A DNA stretch of 64,000 bases from Emcibacter sp. (GCA_021774785.1 JAJFIQ010000028.1:1-64000); one strand, 5' to 3'. Positions 1-8,949 are shown, numbered from the stretch's first letter. The notes: generated by a model from the letters alone, not told the origin. Numbers and translations: made by a program.

Positions 1-237
1 AATGTCACGCTCCTCTGTGACGCGCGCTAACTCTGCCTTCAGACGACGTACTTCAGAAGCTTGAACAGCTTCTTTGGCGCGCTCCGGCTCTGGCTTGTGA
101 TATTGCTTCTTCCAGTCATATAACGACTTGCTGCTGATGCCCAGTCGCCGAGAAACTTCAAGGACTGAATAGCCCCGTTCTGTGACCTGAGCGACCGCAT
201 CGCGTCTGAATTCTTCCGTGTAACGTAGTCCTGACAT
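1..237 (-). CDS. IS3-family transposase OrfA (partial)
   Basis: This reading frame is open to the window edge and starts at the ATG at 235-237 with a GGAG-like site upstream (AAGGAGATTTAG before the ATG). The protein opens MSGLRYTEEFRRDAVAQV and has the classic OrfA helix-turn-helix (a GYSV..VSRRLGISSKSLYDWKK pattern), followed by the start of the leucine-zipper coiled coil (VRRLKAELARVTEERD). OrfA binds the IS ends and, through programmed frameshifting, forms the N-terminus of the OrfAB transposase. About 79 codons are visible, near the end of a usual 90-100 residue OrfA. Family assignment is confident; the IS name is not. Confidence 0.85.
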   Translation of the reverse strand, partial: MSGLRYTEEFRRDAVAQVTERGYSVLEVSRRLGISSKSLYDWKKQYHKPEPERAKEAVQASEVRRLKAELARVTEERDI

Positions 238-299
238 AATCTAAATCTCCTTGCTTCATTTTTACACTGCAAGGTGTCTACAAATCTAGGGGCATCTCA
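1..299 (-). mobile_element. IS3-family insertion sequence, orfA end, cut by window edge
   Basis: The block holds the start of an IS3-type orfA reading leftwards and, outside it, a terminal sequence at about 274-299. Read on the minus strand this terminus begins TGAGATGCCCCTAGATTTG, which resembles the TG...GCCCC...TTGT(A/G)GACA ends of several IS3 elements. The rest of the element, orfB and the other inverted repeat lie left of the window. The exact outer boundary (taken as 299) is inferred from the TG start of the repeat, and no target duplication can be tested. Confidence 0.75.
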
Positions 300-385
300 G
301 ATATTTATTTCCCCCCCCAGAGCCTGCTTTGGGTGGAAGCGGACGCTCACATTAAAAGAGATTCCGGTCTCCCATGAACAAGGGG

Positions 386-404
386 ATGCCTGCCGCGCAG
401 GCAT
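386..404. repeat. Short inverted repeat, REP-like hairpin
   Basis: A perfect 8-bp stem ATGCCTGC/GCAGGCAT encloses the loop CGC and is followed by ATGACGA. This pattern is typical of short dispersed extragenic palindromes in alphaproteobacteria. It sits between the IS end and the convergent-side 3' end of the XRE gene and could also stabilise that transcript. Copy number in the genome cannot be seen here. Confidence 0.45.
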
Positions 405-421
405 GACGATATGGGTAAAAG

Positions 422-664
422 TTATTTCTTCAGTCTAACTCCTACCCCACCAACCGCAGTTTCACCTTCAGCAAGAAAAATAACGTCTGCAGCTTCAAAC
501 ACATTTTTGATCGCAGCAAGATTTTCTGCGAGGGGAATACGCGAACCTTTTTCAAAATCGGAAATGGTCTTCCTAGTAATTTGAGTCGGTGTAGCAAGAT
601 CACCTTGTGACCAGTTGAGCAAGGAACGTGCTGCACGACATTGAGCTGGTGTAATATCTGTCAT
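422..664 (-). CDS. Small XRE-family DNA-binding regulator
   Basis: This is an 80-residue single-domain Cro/CI-type helix-turn-helix protein. The HTH spans about residues 8-60: the QCRAARSLLNWSQGDLA part supplies helices 1-2, TRKTISDFEKGSR is the recognition region, and a short tail (about 61-80) follows. Such stand-alone XRE proteins are common in alphaproteobacteria and on mobile islands, where they often act as autorepressors. A palindrome lies 46 bp upstream of its start (710-726), consistent with self-regulation. It is divergent from the micro-ORF and MNT/HEPN-like gene on the other side, so it could control both. The target is inferred, not shown. Confidence 0.8.
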   Translation of the reverse strand: MTDITPAQCRAARSLLNWSQGDLATPTQITRKTISDFEKGSRIPLAENLAAIKNVFEAADVIFLAEGETAVGGVGVRLKK

Positions 665-709
665 AAAATCAATTTATACTTTCGCTCTTGATCTCTCAGT
701 TAAATCATG

Positions 710-726
710 TTACCCATAATGGGTAA
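710..726. promoter_or_regulatory. Palindromic operator candidate between XRE and MNT/HEPN genes
   Basis: TTACCCAT-A-ATGGGTAA has 8-bp perfect arms around one central base. It lies in the divergent intergenic space between the XRE gene (start 664) and the ORF beginning at 799. Size and position suit a dimeric XRE repressor controlling both directions. No footprint data can be inferred. Confidence 0.5.
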
Positions 727-798
727 TTATAGTGACCCAGCAAAGTGGTATGAACACTTTGCCGAGTCTAACCACACCAACCTAACCAGGAGGCTGAC

Positions 799-918
799 AT
801 GGCTACCCCACGTCTTAGCACAGATAACCTGTGCTTGTTAACTAACAACTTATCCACCCTCATAAATTTTATATTCCCGTCCTTTGGCAGAACAGTTTTT
901 AGGGGGAACACCTCATGA
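799..918 (+). CDS. 39-codon ORF, translationally coupled to the MNT/HEPN-like gene
   Basis: This short reading frame begins MATPRLSTDNLCLL and ends GRTVFRGNTS. It has an unusually strong Shine-Dalgarno sequence (CCAGGAGG at 786-793, five bases before the ATG). Its TGA stop overlaps the ATG of the next gene in an ATGA junction (915-918), the usual sign of translational coupling. No domain is recognised. It could be a leader peptide, a small partner such as an antitoxin for the downstream protein, or a coupling device only. The frame differs from the downstream gene, so it is not simply an alternative start. Confidence 0.5.
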   Translation: MATPRLSTDNLCLLTNNLSTLINFIFPSFGRTVFRGNTS

Positions 919-2210
919 GGTTTACATTCACTCACCTGCCAGCACAGGTCCAAAGTGACCTGACGCATATCGCCAAGTTTCTGGTCGAAGAAACCAAGGT
1001 AACCGATAAATCCCCCTATGACCGTTATACCCCCAGTCGTATCCGCCATATCATGCTGCACGGTTGCTTTACTGAGGATCATTGGACAGCAGAAACTGTT
1101 CTGCGTCCCGATGAAGTGTCTTATCGCTATAACATCATGGTGATCGTCTCGGCACATCTCTGCGATATTCTTCCTATTCTGGAAAGGGCCATAGCGCAGT
1201 TGAACCAGTCCGGCGAGCTGAGCTTTCCTGTGGTGGCAGAGATCATAGATACCAAAGGCCGGATCGACAAGAAACTCCGAAACGGCTATCTGGCTTATGA
1301 CCAGATTCAAACGCGGGGTGTTCTGATCTATAGCAGGGGGGACATCACCCGTGATCTGTTTACCCCTCTGGATCAGCCCGATGCGGAAAAACATTATCTT
1401 CAGGCGAAAGATTATTTTGATCAGTCCTATCCCCTCGCCCAGCTGTTTCTATCAGGTGCACGATCCTTTAAAGGCAAAGACCATTGTGCAACTGCCTTTA
1501 TGCTTACGCTTTCGGCGGAGCAGACTTACACAACCTTCATGGTGGTCCATATCCTGAAATACCCCTCTGGTCGTCCCTTGTGGGAGCTGCGTGAACTGGC
1601 GGAGAGTATTCATCCAGAGCTTTCTATGGTCTGGAGCGGATTACGGGAGGAACAGAATTTTTATCTATTGGCAAGGGCTTTCCGCGATGTGCGTTTCAGT
1701 GCAAATTACAGCATTACCGATAGTGACCTAAACCTCATGTTTGGTTATGTGGAGGATTTACATAAACTGGTTCGTCACATCTGCCAGATAAAGTTTGACG
1801 CCTTAAAAGCAGGAAGTCTCGCCAAGCCTAATAAAGACTGGCTGGAGATTGTCGCACAGGCTTTAAGGCCCGATGCTGACGATGAGCCTGAGGTTCCGCA
1901 AACCACAATTCCCTTTCCGTCTCCAAATTCCCGGACTGCAGAACAGGAAGAGGCTTTGGAGAAATTATCTACCGCTATATCAGGTATTGAGGGGCCTTGC
2001 TCGGAACTGCATACCATTGCCGATATTCTGAGATCCCTGTCCGAACTTAACTCCAACATGGCATGCAGTTGCGAATTTTACCTCATGGCGCAATTTCTTC
2101 AGGAACGCATAAAGGTGATCGAAGGGCTCTATGGACAGATGATCCATATCTTCGAGGAACTCCAGCCACGTGACGATATGCCCGCCAAGAGAGACGCCGT
2201 CACTAGCTAG
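915..2210 (+). CDS. MNT/HEPN-like protein with degenerate active sites
   Basis: This 431-residue protein has three parts. Residues about 40-145 follow the layout of a minimal nucleotidyltransferase (MNT): a helix and strand IMLHGC, then a YRYNIMVIVS strand, then the xxDTKGRIDKKLRNGYLAY region seen in fused NTase-HEPN proteins. Residues about 155-295 match a HEPN domain, ending with a RDVRFSANYSIT segment that in active relatives is of the type R-Y-S-K-H-Y. The C-terminal 130 residues are low-similarity and acidic. The NTase GS motif is GC (50-51), the paired catalytic Asp residues are missing (YNIMVIV), and the HEPN catalytic His position carries Asn264. Both activities may therefore be lost or altered. 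Its location on a tRNA island, beside an XRE gene and behind a coupled micro-ORF, suggests a defence or addiction role by analogy only. Confidence 0.65.
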   Translation: MRFTFTHLPAQVQSDLTHIAKFLVEETKVTDKSPYDRYTPSRIRHIMLHGCFTEDHWTAETVLRPDEVSYRYNIMVIVSAHLCDILPILERAIAQLNQSGELSFPVVAEIIDTKGRIDKKLRNGYLAYDQIQTRGVLIYSRGDITRDLFTPLDQPDAEKHYLQAKDYFDQSYPLAQLFLSGARSFKGKDHCATAFMLTLSAEQTYTTFMVVHILKYPSGRPLWELRELAESIHPELSMVWSGLREEQNFYLLARAFRDVRFSANYSITDSDLNLMFGYVEDLHKLVRHICQIKFDALKAGSLAKPNKDWLEIVAQALRPDADDEPEVPQTTIPFPSPNSRTAEQEEALEKLSTAISGIEGPCSELHTIADILRSLSELNSNMACSCEFYLMAQFLQERIKVIEGLYGQMIHIFEELQPRDDMPAKRDAVTS

Positions 2211-2504
2211 GAGCTAAAAGGACTCGAGACGAGAATGTATAGTTTTCCAGGATGTCTGCATAAACCTGTGATCTTTTTGTCCTCAATAGTATGGATTATG
2301 GGCACAAAGGTCACTTTTTTGACTATAAATACCCGGCCTTTCAGGATGGATCATTATACCTCTGGTTCTCTCACCCTTCCTGTAGCTTTCTACAACACGC
2401 CCTACATGCCTTTAAGACCGTGTTTTACATACGTAATTTCTCTTGACGCGCTCCTGAATCCATATTCTACTGATGGCATTATCCCTTCACCCTCAGGAGA
2501 TATT

Positions 2505-2738
2505 ATGCCCAAAGACAAGTTCCGCATCACTCTCGACCCTGACACAGCTGCCAATGACAACGGCGCAGTATCACAGCGTAAAATACCTGCTGATCCCCGC
2601 CTTCTCACCTTATCCCGCATTATCGCCCTGGGAGCCGCGAAGGAGTTTCTGGATAAACCCGCCAATGATAATGCCATGATGTCAAAGACGAATATAGCCG
2701 AAGACAAAGACATAAATACGGACAATACAAGCAGATAA
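2505..2738 (+). CDS. Small hypothetical protein upstream of island integrase
   Basis: This 77-residue protein begins MPKDKFRITLDPDTAANDNG. The start at 2505 is chosen because CAGGAGA precedes it; an in-frame start at 2235 would add 90 residues of unlikely composition. It contains two (A/P)(A/P)NDN motifs (TAANDN, PANDN) and a central hydrophobic helix LSRIIALGAAKEFLD, a pattern often seen in short alphaproteobacterial proteins of unknown function. It precedes the recombinase gene in the same direction with only a few bases to the next ORF. Function unknown; an excision or regulatory accessory role is possible. Confidence 0.55.
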   Translation: MPKDKFRITLDPDTAANDNGAVSQRKIPADPRLLTLSRIIALGAAKEFLDKPANDNAMMSKTNIAEDKDINTDNTSR

Positions 2739-2741
2739 AAA

Positions 2742-3059
2742 ATGTCAAAAATGCATAAATTAACGGAAAAAATCAGACGCGCTGCTCAAAACTCTACTGG
2801 CACCCATTTAACAAAAAAAGATGTTCAAACTCTGGTTCTTCAAGGAATTCTTCACAGCCTGCAAGACCTTGATGCTAATGAAATACAAGGAGTCATCAAG
2901 TGTCTCAGAGAGAAAAAAGAAAATATCAAGTTGATAGATTCTGGCTTGATCAAGAAGAATACAGCACAAAATGGTACATCTACTGGTATGACGAACGAAA
3001 AAGAAAAACGCGCCGCAAGACGACACATAAGACAGACTATGAATGTGCCAAGGAAGTAA
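2742..3059 (+). CDS. Hypothetical protein overlapping the integrase start
   Basis: The start lies three bases after the preceding stop. The first 60 residues look protein-like and helical (KLTEKIRRAAQNSTGTHLTK, then a leucine-rich VLQGILHSLQDLD). The last 50 residues, however, overlap the integrase 5' end in another frame for about 160 bases and look like a shadow of it. It may be a real small gene that runs through the overlap, or a frame whose coding part ends earlier. No family is recognised. Confidence 0.4.
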   Translation: MSKMHKLTEKIRRAAQNSTGTHLTKKDVQTLVLQGILHSLQDLDANEIQGVIKCLREKKENIKLIDSGLIKKNTAQNGTSTGMTNEKEKRAARRHIRQTMNVPRK

Positions 3060-4135
3060 TTGACGAACATTATTACGCATCACGAAGTCAAACAAAAGCC
3101 CAATCAAATGAGGCAGACATTCGGAAAATTCTTTCGAACTATTGGCTGGAGCATGGTCGTAGTTTAGTTGCTGCCCCTGTCATCAACACAACAATTATTT
3201 CATTTACAAAATTTATTGACCTTGAAGAAGATGCTGGCCGAATTTCCGGATTAACCATGCTGTCTGATATCACCCCTCGATTTATTAAAAGATTTATAAC
3301 ATGGCGGCTTTCGCATTCTATCAATGTAATAAAAGACGATGCCGGAGATATCTCTAAAATTCAGGTCTTGAAAAGAGAGGTATCCCCCAATTCCGTACAG
3401 ACCTATATTAAATATATTCGTGCGGCGATTAATTGGGCTTACAAAAATGGCGATATTTTATTTTCCCCTCATATACCCGGCATTTCAAAATATGAATTGA
3501 ATGGCCCAAGAACCGCTTTTCTAACAATAAACATGATGGCGGATGCGTTAAACTATGCCCACCAAAAAAAGATGGACCACCTCTTTAAATTCCTGATTGG
3601 GTGCATCGGGACAATTGCCCGTCCAGAAACAGTGCTAGATATTCACGTAGGCCTTCAAATGGACTGGATACAAGACTTCCTTGACCTTAATCCCCCAGGT
3701 CGGCGTTTAACCTCAAAAAGGCGGCCTATTGTGGCTGTTCCCGATTTGTTAAAAGAGTGGCTTTCGGAAGAATCCGGTTACTTTGTCCAGCGTCAAGGCA
3801 AACAAATCAAAAGTATTAAAAAAGCATGGCGGACTATGAGAGAAGAACTTCTATGGCCAAAGAATATAGTTTCAAAAACAATCCGCCATAGCATGGCCAG
3901 AACTCTACGCACAAATTCCGAATTCAAAAAGAAATATAACATCTTCATTGACCCTTGGGAGCTGTCTGGACATATGGGTCACCAAGCCTCTGGAAGCCTC
4001 GAAATTACCGAAGGATACGCCCAATACATCCCAAACGGAGAAAGCACTGTAATTCAAGGGCTTAACGCTTATTTTCTTGAATTGGAAGAAAATGTCGATT
4101 TTGATTTGCACCCAAGTTGCACCCAAGAAACGTAA
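2900..4135 (+). CDS. Tyrosine recombinase (site-specific integrase)
   Basis: This 411-residue phage/island-type integrase should catalyse recombination between an island att site and the 3' end of the neighbouring tRNA-Pro gene. The N-terminal 60 residues resemble an arm-binding domain (WYIYWYDERKRKTRRKTTHKT); residues 75-200 form the SAM-like core-binding region. In the catalytic domain Arg241 (GTIARPETVLDI), Arg329-His330 (KTIRHSMAR), His358 (SGHMGHQ) and nucleophile Tyr373 (EGYAQYIP) are visible. The first His of the HxLR box is Lys326, a tolerated variation. The start is GTG at 2900, preceded by AAGGAG. The gene ends 60 bases from the tRNA 3' end, the usual position for a tRNA-targeting integrase. 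Confidence 0.9.
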   Translation: MSQREKRKYQVDRFWLDQEEYSTKWYIYWYDERKRKTRRKTTHKTDYECAKEVIDEHYYASRSQTKAQSNEADIRKILSNYWLEHGRSLVAAPVINTTIISFTKFIDLEEDAGRISGLTMLSDITPRFIKRFITWRLSHSINVIKDDAGDISKIQVLKREVSPNSVQTYIKYIRAAINWAYKNGDILFSPHIPGISKYELNGPRTAFLTINMMADALNYAHQKKMDHLFKFLIGCIGTIARPETVLDIHVGLQMDWIQDFLDLNPPGRRLTSKRRPIVAVPDLLKEWLSEESGYFVQRQGKQIKSIKKAWRTMREELLWPKNIVSKTIRHSMARTLRTNSEFKKKYNIFIDPWELSGHMGHQASGSLEITEGYAQYIPNGESTVIQGLNAYFLELEENVDFDLHPSCTQET

Positions 4136-4159
4136 AAGCGCCTAAATCTCGAATAAAAA

Positions 4160-4190
4160 AATCCCGTTAACTCATTGAATTAACGGGATT
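4160..4190. terminator. Bidirectional terminator between integrase and tRNA-Pro
   Basis: An 11-bp stem AATCCCGTTAA/TTAACGGGATT has a 9-base loop. On the minus strand it is followed by a run of T (complement of 4153-4160) and so ends the tRNA-Pro transcript. On the plus strand TTTTATTT follows and it can end the integrase transcript. Confidence 0.8.
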
Positions 4191-4195
4191 TTATT

Positions 4196-4272
<77 letters not shown>

Positions 4273-4311
4273 GCAAGGCGCGATTATCATATCTGAAAAC
4301 CGCTGCCGAAG

Positions 4312-4339
4312 CTATAAGGCTTGGACGTTGTTAAATCAA
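4312..4339 (-). promoter_or_regulatory. Promoter of tRNA-Pro
   Basis: On the minus strand TTGATT (4334-4339) and TTATAG (4312-4317) are separated by 16 bases, about 40 bases before the tRNA 5' end. This fits a housekeeping sigma-70-type promoter with a short 5' leader processed by RNase P. The match is moderate. Confidence 0.45.
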
Positions 4340-4348
4340 TGTGAAAAT

Positions 4349-6484
4349 TTAAAATTTTCGGGAAACTGCTTTATTACTCTTACGACGGTATTGGCGGGTA
4401 CCGGGTCGGCCCGCAGTTGATCGTCCGGACGACAGATGTTTGCTCACGGGATGCTCTGCTGTAATGCCCAGTTCATGATCTTCCAACCGTTTAACCTCGT
4501 CACGAAGACGGGCGGCTTCTTCGAATTCCAGATTTCCCGCAGCCTCCAGCATTTGTTTCTCAAGATCGACGATATAGGCCTTCAGGTTGTGACCTACCAT
4601 ATGGTTGCCGTCCACATCCAGCGGGACCAGCACATGATCACCCTCTGCCACACTTTCAATAATATCACCAATGGATTTCTTGATGCTTTCAGGGGTAATA
4701 TCATGCTCTTTGTTATAGGCTGTCTGTTTTTCGCGCCGACGGTCGGTTTCATCCAATGCTGCTTTCATACTGCGGGTAATTTTATCAGCATAGAGGATCA
4801 CCTTGCCATCCACATTCCGGGCGGCGCGCCCTATGGTCTGGATCAATGAAGTTTCGGACCGCAGGAAGCCTTCCTTATCCGCATCCAATATGGTCACAAG
4901 GCCGCATTCGGGGATGTCCAACCCTTCCCGCAGCAAGTTAATACCCACCAGAATATCAAAGGTACCAAGACGCAGATCCCGAATGATCTCGATCCGTTCC
5001 AGCGTTTCAATATCCGAATGCATATAACGCACCTTCAGACCGTTTTCATGAAGATATTCCGTTAAATCCTCTGCCATACGCTTGGTTAATGTGGTGACCA
5101 AAACCCGATAGCCTTTACCAATCGTCACCTGTGCCTCATGAAGCAGGTCATCAATCTGACTTTCCACAGGTTTGATCTCGCAGGGCGGGTCGATCAGCCC
5201 CGTCGGCCGGATTACCTGTTCGATAAATTCACCGCCGGTCTGTTCCATCTCCCATTTACCGGGAGTAGCCGAGACATATACGCTCTGCGGGCGCAGGGTA
5301 TTCCATTCCTCAAATTTCAGCGGCCGATTATCAATACAGGATGGTAGGCGAAAGCCAAAATCGGACAGAGTGCTTTTCCGGGCATAATCACCACGGCTCA
5401 TGCCACCAATCTGGGGTACGCTCACATGGCTTTCATCAACAAACAACAACATATTGTTAGGCAGATATTCAAATAAGGTAGGCGGATTGCTACCCGGCTC
5501 GCGGCCCGTCAAATGCCGTGAATAATTCTCAATCCCGGCACAGCTTCCCGTGGCAGCCATCATTTCAAGGTCGAGCTTGGTACGTTGCTCCAGCCGCGCT
5601 GCCTCCAGTATCTTGCCCTGCTCTCCTAAGTCTTTTAAGCGCCAGTCAAGTTCCGTCTTGATGGTTTTCTGAGCCTGCTGCAAGGTTGGGCCGGGGGTAA
5701 CATAATGGCTATTGGCATAGAGCTTCGTCTGGTTCACATTTTCAATTCTCTCCCCCGTCAAAGGGTCAAACATGATGATCGCCTCCAACTCATCACCAAA
5801 GAAATCAAGGCGGACGGCCTGATCCTCGAAACTGGCGGGGAAGACTTCGATCACATCACCACGCACGCGAAATGTACCGCGCTGAAAGAAATTATCATTA
5901 CGCTTATATTGCAGTTCCACCATGCGCCGGAGAAGACCGCGCTGATCTATCATCATACCAACTTCAAAAGGGATAGTCATTTCAAGATAGGTTTCCGGTG
6001 AACCCATGCCATATATGCAGGACACACTGGCAACGATAATCACATCATCCCTCTCAAAAACAGACCGGGTAGCCGCATGGCGCATCCGGTCAATCTGCTC
6101 ATTAATGCTGGCATCTTTTTCAATATAGGTGTCCGAACGCGGCACATAAGCCTCCGGCTGATAATAATCATAATATGAGACAAAATATTCCACTGCATTG
6201 TCGGGGAAAAATGATTTCATTTCACCGTAAAGCTGGGCGGCGAGGGTTTTATTATGAGCCATGATGATGGCAGGTCGCTGAGTTCTCTCAATCACCTGTG
6301 CCATGGTATAGGTCTTACCCGACCCGGTAACCCCGAGCAACACCTGATCAATCAATCCGTCATTAATGCCGTCGACCAATTTTTCTATGGCCTGTGGCTG
6401 ATCCCCGGATGGGGTAAAATCCGACTGCAGTTTAAATGCAATGCCGCCTTCAGTTTTTTCCGGTCGGGCTGTAGTATTTTTCAT
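4349..6484 (-). CDS. uvrB: Excinuclease ABC subunit B
   Basis: UvrB, 711 residues, is the damage-verifying helicase-like subunit of nucleotide excision repair; it is loaded by UvrA and recruits UvrC. Walker A GVTGSGKT is at residues 51-58. The damage-probing beta-hairpin follows at about 104-125 ([21 protein letters not shown] region), then the FVDESH Walker B box, helicase motif VI (QTIGRAARN) and a C-terminal UVR domain that binds UvrC ([17 protein letters not shown]). A basic tail ([17 protein letters not shown]) ends the protein. Length is in the normal range. It is transcribed alone, away from the tRNA. No convincing LexA box was found upstream. Confidence 0.98.
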   Translation of the reverse strand: MKNTTARPEKTEGGIAFKLQSDFTPSGDQPQAIEKLVDGINDGLIDQVLLGVTGSGKTYTMAQVIERTQRPAIIMAHNKTLAAQLYGEMKSFFPDNAVEYFVSYYDYYQPEAYVPRSDTYIEKDASINEQIDRMRHAATRSVFERDDVIIVASVSCIYGMGSPETYLEMTIPFEVGMMIDQRGLLRRMVELQYKRNDNFFQRGTFRVRGDVIEVFPASFEDQAVRLDFFGDELEAIIMFDPLTGERIENVNQTKLYANSHYVTPGPTLQQAQKTIKTELDWRLKDLGEQGKILEAARLEQRTKLDLEMMAATGSCAGIENYSRHLTGREPGSNPPTLFEYLPNNMLLFVDESHVSVPQIGGMSRGDYARKSTLSDFGFRLPSCIDNRPLKFEEWNTLRPQSVYVSATPGKWEMEQTGGEFIEQVIRPTGLIDPPCEIKPVESQIDDLLHEAQVTIGKGYRVLVTTLTKRMAEDLTEYLHENGLKVRYMHSDIETLERIEIIRDLRLGTFDILVGINLLREGLDIPECGLVTILDADKEGFLRSETSLIQTIGRAARNVDGKVILYADKITRSMKAALDETDRRREKQTAYNKEHDITPESIKKSIGDIIESVAEGDHVLVPLDVDGNHMVGHNLKAYIVDLEKQMLEAAGNLEFEEAARLRDEVKRLEDHELGITAEHPVSKHLSSGRSTAGRPGTRQYRRKSNKAVSRKF

Positions 6485-6631
6485 AAAGCAAATTCCGGCA
6501 AAAGTTTCCCTTTTGTTCTTATCAGCTTTCGATCAATCATGCTTGTCTTTTTTTTGTAATTAATTCTTAATAGAAAATAAGCTGTTTAAGATGTTTTTCT
6601 ATGTTATGTTAATAAAAACAGCGAGAATATT

Positions 6632-6823
6632 ATGGGTATAGTAATAAATTTCAAGAAGGCCAGTAAGAAAGTCGCCAAGACTAAAAAAGAAAAACTGGCC
6701 AGTGAAAAACGCGCCAAACATGGCCAGAAAAAATTAACCCGTACGCTAATCAAAAAAAAGAAAAAGACGCTCAAAATCCATCTGGACGACCATAAAATGG
6801 ACGATACGGACAACAAGGGTTAA
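6632..6823 (+). CDS. DUF4169 family small basic protein
   Basis: This 63-residue, very lysine-rich protein opens MGIVINFKKASKKVAKTKKE, continues with ASEKRAKHGQKK, and ends in an acidic HLDDHKMDDTDNKG tail. The order IVNxRxARK.......RAxxGxxK.......LDxHxxDD is the signature of DUF4169, a short conserved alphaproteobacterial protein of unknown function. It is convergent with the DUF2889 gene, their stops two bases apart, and divergent from uvrB. It is probably cytosolic, and nucleic acid binding is plausible from the charge alone. Confidence 0.75.
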   Translation: MGIVINFKKASKKVAKTKKEKLASEKRAKHGQKKLTRTLIKKKKKTLKIHLDDHKMDDTDNKG

Positions 6824-6825
6824 AA

Positions 6826-7395
6826 TTAGTCCCCCGTATAAAATTCCGGAGCATATTCCTTTACATTGGGGCCATCTGATGCCCAGCTATGGCAACTGTC
6901 TAACATTGGTGGCCGTGTTTTCTTGATGTCTGCACCTTCTGCTTCGGCAGCTTCCCGGCGACGTTTCATGATGACCGGGATCATGGTTTGAATAGATACC
7001 GTTGCCATTACCGGTAATAACTCCGTCAAATGCGTACAGCCCAGTTTGCCGCCCAAGCGTTCCTTGATCGCCCGCCGCCATCCAAGGCCAATTTTAACCC
7101 CGGCAAGCTTCTTATATTCCACCGTAATATTTGGACAGCCCGTGAAGGGGAAGTGATCGATATGGGCCTCAACATCCTGTACCACCAGATCTTCATCTAA
7201 TGTAAGCCGGAGATACATTTCATGGAGTGGCTCGCCTGCCTCTACCTTGCCACGGAATTTATTCTCAAAACTGTAATGTTTGATGTCTTCCATACGGGCT
7301 TCAATATCCCACAGACCGTCTTCACGCTCATAACCATCACATTTGATGGTACGTGTATGAATAGGTTTGCGCGGCGCAGGTTTTGACAAGGGCAT
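6826..7395 (-). CDS. DUF2889 domain-containing protein
   Basis: This 189-residue protein matches the DUF2889 layout: an N-terminal [20 protein letters not shown] strand pair, a central [19 protein letters not shown], and a conserved GC.HL.ELL motif near residues 118-125 ([10 protein letters not shown]). The C-terminal part carries an MLDSCHSW sequence with Cys and His. The family is widespread in proteobacteria and of unknown biochemical role. It lies divergent from queC with about 80 bases between them. No signal peptide or membrane segment is seen. Confidence 0.8.
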   Translation of the reverse strand: MPLSKPAPRKPIHTRTIKCDGYEREDGLWDIEARMEDIKHYSFENKFRGKVEAGEPLHEMYLRLTLDEDLVVQDVEAHIDHFPFTGCPNITVEYKKLAGVKIGLGWRRAIKERLGGKLGCTHLTELLPVMATVSIQTMIPVIMKRRREAAEAEGADIKKTRPPMLDSCHSWASDGPNVKEYAPEFYTGD

Positions 7396-7476
7396 ATCTT
7401 TCTCCTAATAACTGGCACTATATGTAATTTTAGGTTATGTGAATTACAAGATGCAGATAAAGAAGAATACACTAAA

Positions 7477-8202
7477 ATGACAAAGAATAAAAAAGCAGTG
7501 GTTTTATTAAGTGGCGGGTTGGATTCCACAACCTGTGTTGCCATTGCCCAAGAGGCCGGCTTTGATGTGGTGGGACTGAGCTTTGATTACGGTCAGCGGC
7601 ACACGCTGGAGCTTGAATCGGCTGCGCGCGTTGCCAAAAAAATGGGCCTTAAGAATCATGTGACCGCAAAAATTGACCTTCGGGTCTTTGGCGGCTCGGC
7701 ACTGACCGATGATATTGAGGTGCCAAAAGGTCGCAGCAGTGATGAAATTGCCAAAAAAATAGATGGTGACATTCCGGTGACATATGTTCCGGCACGAAAT
7801 ACTATCTTCCTGTCCTTTGCTTTGGCTTTCGCAGAAACCCAGGGGGCGAGTGATATTTTTATCGGGGTCAATGCCCTAGATTTCAGCGGCTATCCCGATT
7901 GCCGCCCGGAATATATCGCGGCCTATGAGGTTATGGCCAATCTGGCCACTAAAAGCGGTATAGAAGGGCAAGAGGGTATTAAAATCCACACGCCCCTCAT
8001 TGATATGACCAAGGCCGGCATTGTCCGTACAGGGTTAGGACTCGGCGTGGATTACGGCCTGACCACAAGCTGCTATGATCCGGCCCCTGACGGCACATCC
8101 TGCGGTGAGTGTGATGCCTGCCACCTGCGGCTGAAGGGCTTTCGGGAAGCGGGAGAGACAGACCCCGTGGCTTACTTACCGAAAAAAAATAATGACCTAT
8201 AG
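7477..8202 (+). CDS. queC: 7-cyano-7-deazaguanine synthase
   Basis: QueC (241 residues) converts 7-carboxy-7-deazaguanine to preQ0 using ammonia and ATP in queuosine biosynthesis. The PP-loop SGGLDSTT is at residues 12-19 and the GQRH motif near 43. A zinc-binding cluster near the C-terminus (SCYDP...[11 protein letters not shown], about residues 205-222) is intact. The next gene, queE, overlaps it by 11 bases, so the two consecutive pathway enzymes are co-translated. No preQ1 riboswitch-like element is evident in the short leader. queD and queF are not in the window. Confidence 0.97.
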   Translation: MTKNKKAVVLLSGGLDSTTCVAIAQEAGFDVVGLSFDYGQRHTLELESAARVAKKMGLKNHVTAKIDLRVFGGSALTDDIEVPKGRSSDEIAKKIDGDIPVTYVPARNTIFLSFALAFAETQGASDIFIGVNALDFSGYPDCRPEYIAAYEVMANLATKSGIEGQEGIKIHTPLIDMTKAGIVRTGLGLGVDYGLTTSCYDPAPDGTSCGECDACHLRLKGFREAGETDPVAYLPKKNNDL

Positions 8203-8818
8203 CGTCAAGGAAATATTTTATACCCTGCAGGGTGAAGGGCGGCATACGGGTCGTGCGGCGGTCTTTTGCCGTTTCGCCGGATGTAATTTCTGGTCAGGGC
8301 GCGAACAGGACCGGGCCGACGCCGACTGTAATTTCTGTGACACTGACTTTGTAGGTACGAACGGCAAAGGCGGTGGAAAATTCAAGACAGCCGATGCCCT
8401 TGCCAATGCCGCCAGATCGCGTTGGAAAGGCCAGGGTTCACCCTTCATCGTCTGCACCGGCGGCGAGCCGTTGATGCAACTGGACAGCCCCCTGATCAAA
8501 GCCTTTCAGGCACAGGGTTTTGAAGTCGCGGTTGAAACCAATGGCAGCCTGCCCTGCCCACCTGAGCTTGACTGGATATGCGTCAGCCCGAAACGACTGG
8601 ACAAGCTCGTCCAGACGTCCGGTGATGAATTAAAACTGGTCTATCCACAGGACGCGGTGAAGCCCGAAGATGTGAGCAAGCTGAATTTTAGACATTTATA
8701 CTTGCAGCCGCTTGACGAGGCCGAAGTGGATCACAAACAAGCCACCGTTGATTATTGCCTAAAACATCCAAAATGGAAACTCAGTCTGCAAACCCATAAA
8801 ATACTTAGTATTGACTAA
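8192..8818 (+). CDS. queE: 7-carboxy-7-deazaguanine synthase (radical SAM)
   Basis: QueE (208 residues) is the radical SAM enzyme that contracts 6-carboxytetrahydropterin to CDG, the step before QueC. The cluster ligands are Cys31, Cys46 and Cys49: a C-x14-C-x2-C motif typical of one QueE class and different from the usual radical SAM CxxxCxxC. The TGGEP motif for SAM binding is near residues 89-93, and a VETNGS segment follows. It starts inside the queC 3' end (11-base overlap). The substrate would come from QueD encoded elsewhere. Confidence 0.95.
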   Translation: MTYSVKEIFYTLQGEGRHTGRAAVFCRFAGCNFWSGREQDRADADCNFCDTDFVGTNGKGGGKFKTADALANAARSRWKGQGSPFIVCTGGEPLMQLDSPLIKAFQAQGFEVAVETNGSLPCPPELDWICVSPKRLDKLVQTSGDELKLVYPQDAVKPEDVSKLNFRHLYLQPLDEAEVDHKQATVDYCLKHPKWKLSLQTHKILSID

Positions 8819-8949
8819 TCATTTTGATGGAGAACGGCACCTCGTAAAAAGACAAATATTTAAGAAATCCGTTCAGAAACTTTGACTGAATGGCGCTCTC
8901 TCACGGCATAAATAAATTGTAACTAAATGCCTCTTTGTCCGACTTCAGT

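Noticed and set aside
768-1394. Long open frame on the minus strand over the MNT/HEPN gene
   Set aside because: It is the antisense shadow of the coding gene; the plus-strand frame has domain similarity and a coupled start, the minus frame has none.
2235-2504. 90-residue N-terminal extension of the small protein at 2505-2738
   Set aside because: No ribosome-binding site, odd composition, and CAGGAGA sits before the internal ATG at 2505.
5705-6001. Plus-strand open frames inside uvrB
   Set aside because: They overlap a full-length uvrB and show no protein family.
6485-6631. LexA-like GTTC site upstream of uvrB
   Set aside because: The second half-site (GTTC after seven bases) is not present; only one half matches.
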